From an uncultured Lachnospiraceae bacterium (GTDB lineage Bacteria > Bacillota > Clostridia > Lachnospirales > Lachnospiraceae): DNA of 6,630 bases. The stretch lies in the NCBI GenBank assembly GCA_937901625.1, contig CALDIE010000013.1:1-6630 (forward strand), given 5' to 3'. This document shows positions 4,352 to 6,630 of the stretch, piece by piece (position 1 is the first letter of the stretch; each line of letters starts with the position of its first letter). The notes under the pieces were generated by a model. That model saw only the letters and a program-made list of their open reading frames with translations, was not told the origin of the DNA and ran no database searches. The position numbers were made by a program, and so were the translations under genes.

Positions 4352-6112
4352 ATGACGATCAAAAGAGGAACGGGACGGAATAAGAAGCAGGGTCTGTGGC
4401 GCAGGGCGGTGATGATGCTCTGTGCGGTAACTATGCTTTTGGGGAGCGCAAAACTCCCGGCAGAGGCGAAAGATTCCGGCAGCGCGATCGGCGTCGGGAT
4501 CGACGTATCGAAGTATCAGGGGATGATCAACTGGGCTTCGGTCAAGGCGAGCGGCGTAACCTTTGCCTTTGTGCGTATGGGCAATACGGAAAAAGGGATC
4601 GATCCCTATTTTGATATCAATATGCGCGGAGCGGCTGCTGCCGGGATCCGCACAGGCGTTTATATCTATTCTTATGCGACCACTTTGGAGGAGGCAACGG
4701 CGGAGGCTTATTGGGTGTTAAACAGTATCTCACCGTATACGGTGAGTATGCCGGTTGTCTTTGATCTTGAGGATAAGAGTCAGGAGAGGCTTTCTCCGGA
4801 GGCGCTTGCCGCTATCGCGACGCAGTTCTGCTCGATCATCGAGGCAGCGGGGTACTACCCTATGGTATACAGCAGCAAGTACTGGTTTACCAACAGGATC
4901 GGCGCGATCGGGTATGACAAGTGGGTGGCACAGTACAATACCTACTGCGCGATCGAGGACGCGGCCTTCTGGCAGGCTTCCTGTACGACAAAACTCCCCG
5001 GGATCCAGGGAAATGTCGATCTGAATTACCAGTACAAAGACCTCTCCACACAGATCATCCCTTACGGATTTGTGGCAAGAAAAGGATATGCTTACTTTTA
5101 TGAGAATTACCGCATGAAGACCAATTCCTGGGTTGATTACGCGGGATACCGTTATTATGTCGATAATATGGGAAGACGTCTTAGCGGAACCTTTGCTTCT
5201 CTGGGAGGCGGAATCTACTGTTTTGACGCGGACGGAAGGATGTTGACCGGCTGGAGAGATCTGGCGGAATACAGATACTATTTCGGAGAGGATGGAAATA
5301 TGCGGATCGGTCTGCAGCAGATCGGTGATCTTGTTTATCTCTTCGACGCCACCGGCCGGATGTATACCGGATGGTATCAGGCAGAAGGACTGACAGCCTT
5401 TTACTACCCCGACGGGCACATGGCCTTTGGCCTTTCACAGATCGGTGACGCCAATTATTACTTTAACGAGAGCGGATGCCTGATGACGGGATGGGTCATT
5501 GCAGACGGAAAGCAGATGTACTTTGATCCCGCGACCGGACAGGAAGTGTTCGGCTGGCTTAGTGACGGCACCGGGCTGTTCTATACCGATGCTGCCGGCA
5601 ATGCGTTAAAGGGATTTCAGGGGATCGACGGAACAACCTATTATTTCGGAGAAGAAGGACGCATGCGTCTCGGCTGGCAGGTGATCGATGGAGCAAGATA
5701 CTATTTCGATCCCCTGCAGAATGGTAAGATGCTCACAGGTATGCAGGCAGTAGGAAATGAAGTATTCTACTTTGCGGAGAACGGAAGACTTGCCACCGGC
5801 CTGATCACGGCAGGCGATGCGACGTATTACTTTGATCCGACGACGGGCGCGCAAAAGACGGGATTCCTTCCGATCGGAACCAATGTATACTATTTCAATC
5901 CCGCAACGGGAGCGCAGGCGATGGGGCTGATCCGGGTTGGAGATAGTTACCATTATTTCGATCCGGCACAAAACGGCGCTATGCTTGTAAACACAATGGC
6001 GGTTCTCTCCGGAGCGTATTATGTGTTTGACGCAAACGGAGTTATGACACCGACCGGCGTTCCGGCACCGGCGGGTACTCCGGACGGTGTGGTCGCGGTG
6101 CCTCTTCAGTAA
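4352..6112 (+). CDS. Secreted GH25 lysozyme with C-terminal cell-wall-binding repeats
   Basis: The 586-residue protein is an exported N-acetylmuramidase that would cut the MurNAc-GlcNAc bond of peptidoglycan. It has a long basic n-region, a hydrophobic core (about 19-32) and a likely signal peptidase site after AEA (residue 39). The GH25 domain covers about 46-235: GIDVSKYQG with Asp51, FVRMG, AGIRTGVYIYSYA, PVVFDLE with Asp138 and Glu140 as the catalytic pair, KWVAQYN, FWQAS and NVDLNYQY with Asp223. Residues about 243-568 hold roughly 15 repeats of 20-23 residues with the pattern YYF(D/G)..G.M.TGW, as in choline- or glucan-binding (CW-binding) repeats. A short Pro/Ala/Gly tail ends the protein. 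The ligand cannot be read from sequence. GGGAG at 4334-4338 lies 13 nt before the ATG, a rather long spacing. There are no phage genes nearby, so a cellular autolysin or secreted bacteriolysin is likelier than an endolysin. Confidence 0.94.
   Translation: MTIKRGTGRNKKQGLWRRAVMMLCAVTMLLGSAKLPAEAKDSGSAIGVGIDVSKYQGMINWASVKASGVTFAFVRMGNTEKGIDPYFDINMRGAAAAGIRTGVYIYSYATTLEEATAEAYWVLNSISPYTVSMPVVFDLEDKSQERLSPEALAAIATQFCSIIEAAGYYPMVYSSKYWFTNRIGAIGYDKWVAQYNTYCAIEDAAFWQASCTTKLPGIQGNVDLNYQYKDLSTQIIPYGFVARKGYAYFYENYRMKTNSWVDYAGYRYYVDNMGRRLSGTFASLGGGIYCFDADGRMLTGWRDLAEYRYYFGEDGNMRIGLQQIGDLVYLFDATGRMYTGWYQAEGLTAFYYPDGHMAFGLSQIGDANYYFNESGCLMTGWVIADGKQMYFDPATGQEVFGWLSDGTGLFYTDAAGNALKGFQGIDGTTYYFGEEGRMRLGWQVIDGARYYFDPLQNGKMLTGMQAVGNEVFYFAENGRLATGLITAGDATYYFDPTTGAQKTGFLPIGTNVYYFNPATGAQAMGLIRVGDSYHYFDPAQNGAMLVNTMAVLSGAYYVFDANGVMTPTGVPAPAGTPDGVVAVPLQ
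5078..6055 (+). repeat. Tandem array of about 15 aromatic cell-wall-binding repeats within the lysozyme gene
   Basis: Successive units start at YAYFYENYRM, YRYYVDNMGR, IYCFDADGRM, RYYFGEDGNM, VYLFDATGRM, TAFYYPDGHM, NYYFNESGCL, QMYFDPATGQ, LFYTDAAGNA, TYYFGEEGRM, RYYFDPLQNG, VFYFAENGRL, TYYFDPTTGA, VYYFNPATGA, YHYFDPAQNG and a final YYVFDANGVM. In the first half, units ending in TGW tend to alternate with units ending in GL plus QIGD. This suggests a two-repeat ancestral unit. The DNA copies are diverged, so this is an old expansion. Confidence 0.85.
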
Positions 6113-6140
6113 GAGCTGCGAAAGAAAAAACGGTATTAAG

Positions 6141-6172
6141 AACGGCTGCCCTTTACGGACAGCCGTTTTTTT
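6141..6172 (+). terminator. Intrinsic terminator of the lysozyme gene
   Basis: AACGGCTG (6141-6148) pairs with CAGCCGTT (6160-6167). CC (6149-6150) can also pair with GG (6157-6158) past a bulged A. The loop is CTTTAC and the T run is 6166-6172. It starts 28 nt after the lysozyme stop. On the - strand no U run directly follows the stem, so it is mainly a + strand terminator. The convergent DUF402 stop codon (6153-6155) lies in its loop. Confidence 0.9.
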
Positions 6173-6630
6173 CATGTTGTTCGATGTGAAATGTCAGAGT
6201 GTCAAATTTATCGGCGTAGATCAGCCGGAGTAAATGATCGAGCCGAGTTAAGGACTCTTTTAACTGATCGGTCGTGATCATATTGTTGTCGTGACAGAGA
6301 ACCAGTTCGTCGATGTCCACCACCTTGACAAAACCGTTCGGGTAGACGAGGACGTCCGCTAAGAGGTCGGTGACGATCAGGGAATTGTCTTCGGGGTGAG
6401 GCTCGTAACTTACGATGTCGCAGTACCAGTAGAGAAGGGATCCGTCCCTTCGCATAAACTTGGAGACCTTATAGCCTTCCTTTAAGAAGTAGCAGGAAAG
6501 ACCGTGATGGAGGTCTTTTTTAGGTTTCAGCGTATTCCAGCGCGTTACGATCCGCTCGTCGTCCTGATACAGGATTTCGTCGTCAGAAAGCGCTACGCAT
6601 TCCATAGGGATGATTCTCTTTCGGTAAAGC
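6153..6630 (-). CDS. DUF402 protein, 5' end beyond the window
   Basis: The frame is open to the right edge; the codons before the ATG at 6603-6605 read LYRKRIIP, giving LYRKRIIPMECVALSDDEIL. From memory this fits the usual N-terminus of clostridial DUF402 proteins, so translation probably starts outside the window. Numbering from that ATG, the blocks are VTRWNTLKP (20-28), LSCYFLKEGYKVSKF (36-50), LYWYCDIV (58-65) and TDLLADVLVYPNGFVKVVDIDEL (79-101), followed by a helical tail. The Tyr/Asp-rich core matches the DUF402 fold shared with FomD and the staphylococcal nucleoside di/triphosphatase Ntdp, which bind metal through Asp/Glu. A phosphohydrolase role is possible but unproven here. No signal peptide or membrane segment is visible in the part present. 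The gene converges on the lysozyme gene with a 40-bp gap, and its last codons (NGCP, stop) lie in the terminator hairpin. Confidence 0.8.
   Translation of the reverse strand, partial: LYRKRIIPMECVALSDDEILYQDDERIVTRWNTLKPKKDLHHGLSCYFLKEGYKVSKFMRRDGSLLYWYCDIVSYEPHPEDNSLIVTDLLADVLVYPNGFVKVVDIDELVLCHDNNMITTDQLKESLTRLDHLLRLIYADKFDTLTFHIEQHEKNGCP

Noticed and set aside
4730..5419. A 229-codon - strand open frame inside the lysozyme gene
   Set aside because: It is a shadow of a well-supported GH25 gene and has no recognisable domain.
4352..6112. The GH25 lysozyme as a prophage endolysin
   Set aside because: It has a Sec signal peptide, its own promoter region and terminator, and no holin, tail or integrase neighbours.
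5606..6175. A 189-codon - strand open frame covering the end of the lysozyme gene and the terminator
   Set aside because: It is antisense to the repeat region, runs through the terminator hairpin and resembles no family known to me.
6603..6605. ATG at 6603-6605 as the DUF402 start
   Set aside because: The open frame continues upstream with family-like residues (RKRIIP), and no ribosome site precedes this ATG.

Overview
The window looks like a 6.6 kb draft contig from a gut-type member of the Clostridia, probably Lachnospiraceae. This is judged from moderate GC, strong AGGAGG-type ribosome sites, the gene content (a Sua5-type TsaC, RpiB and DCTD-like dCMP deaminase run, a PcsB-like coiled-coil hydrolase, a YerB/DUF3048 protein, a repeat-bearing GH25 lysozyme and a DUF402 protein) and remembered family likeness; no database was searched. 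Bases 1-39 are not genomic. They match the Illumina TruSeq index-side adapter, including five bases that fit index 10, so the left end is an untrimmed assembly edge.

Left block (40-2951, + strand): a likely operon of the 3' part of a threonylcarbamoyl-AMP synthase gene (tRNA t6A modification), rpiB (pentose phosphate isomerisation), a dCMP deaminase (dUMP/dTTP supply) and a secreted coiled-coil/SleB-type cell-wall hydrolase. It ends at a very strong hairpin terminator at 2909-2951.

Middle block (2865-4351): a secreted YerB-like DUF3048 protein on the - strand converges on the hydrolase gene. Its reading frame has no stop where the domain ends. It runs through the shared terminator hairpin and overlaps the hydrolase gene antisense by 38 bp. 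Upstream is a 278-bp AT-rich divergent intergenic region with a good DUF3048 promoter, a hairpin at the start of its leader, a perfect 23-bp tandem duplication built from CATAGAAAAC units, and two nearly identical TAGAA-N3-TTCTA palindromes, one at each promoter.

Right block (4352-6630): a secreted GH25 lysozyme with about 15 aromatic cell-wall-binding repeats and a terminator at 6141-6172. A convergent DUF402 gene follows; its stop codon lies in the terminator loop, and its 5' end runs off the window.

Three consecutive genes (hydrolase, DUF3048 protein, lysozyme) encode exported proteins, two of them peptidoglycan-cleaving, so the centre reads as an envelope-remodelling neighbourhood. The divergent region could co-regulate the DUF3048 and lysozyme genes. 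I see no tRNA, rRNA, CRISPR array, insertion sequence or phage module, and no clearly new multi-gene system. The most unusual points are the DUF3048 frame through the terminator and the repeat/palindrome cluster.
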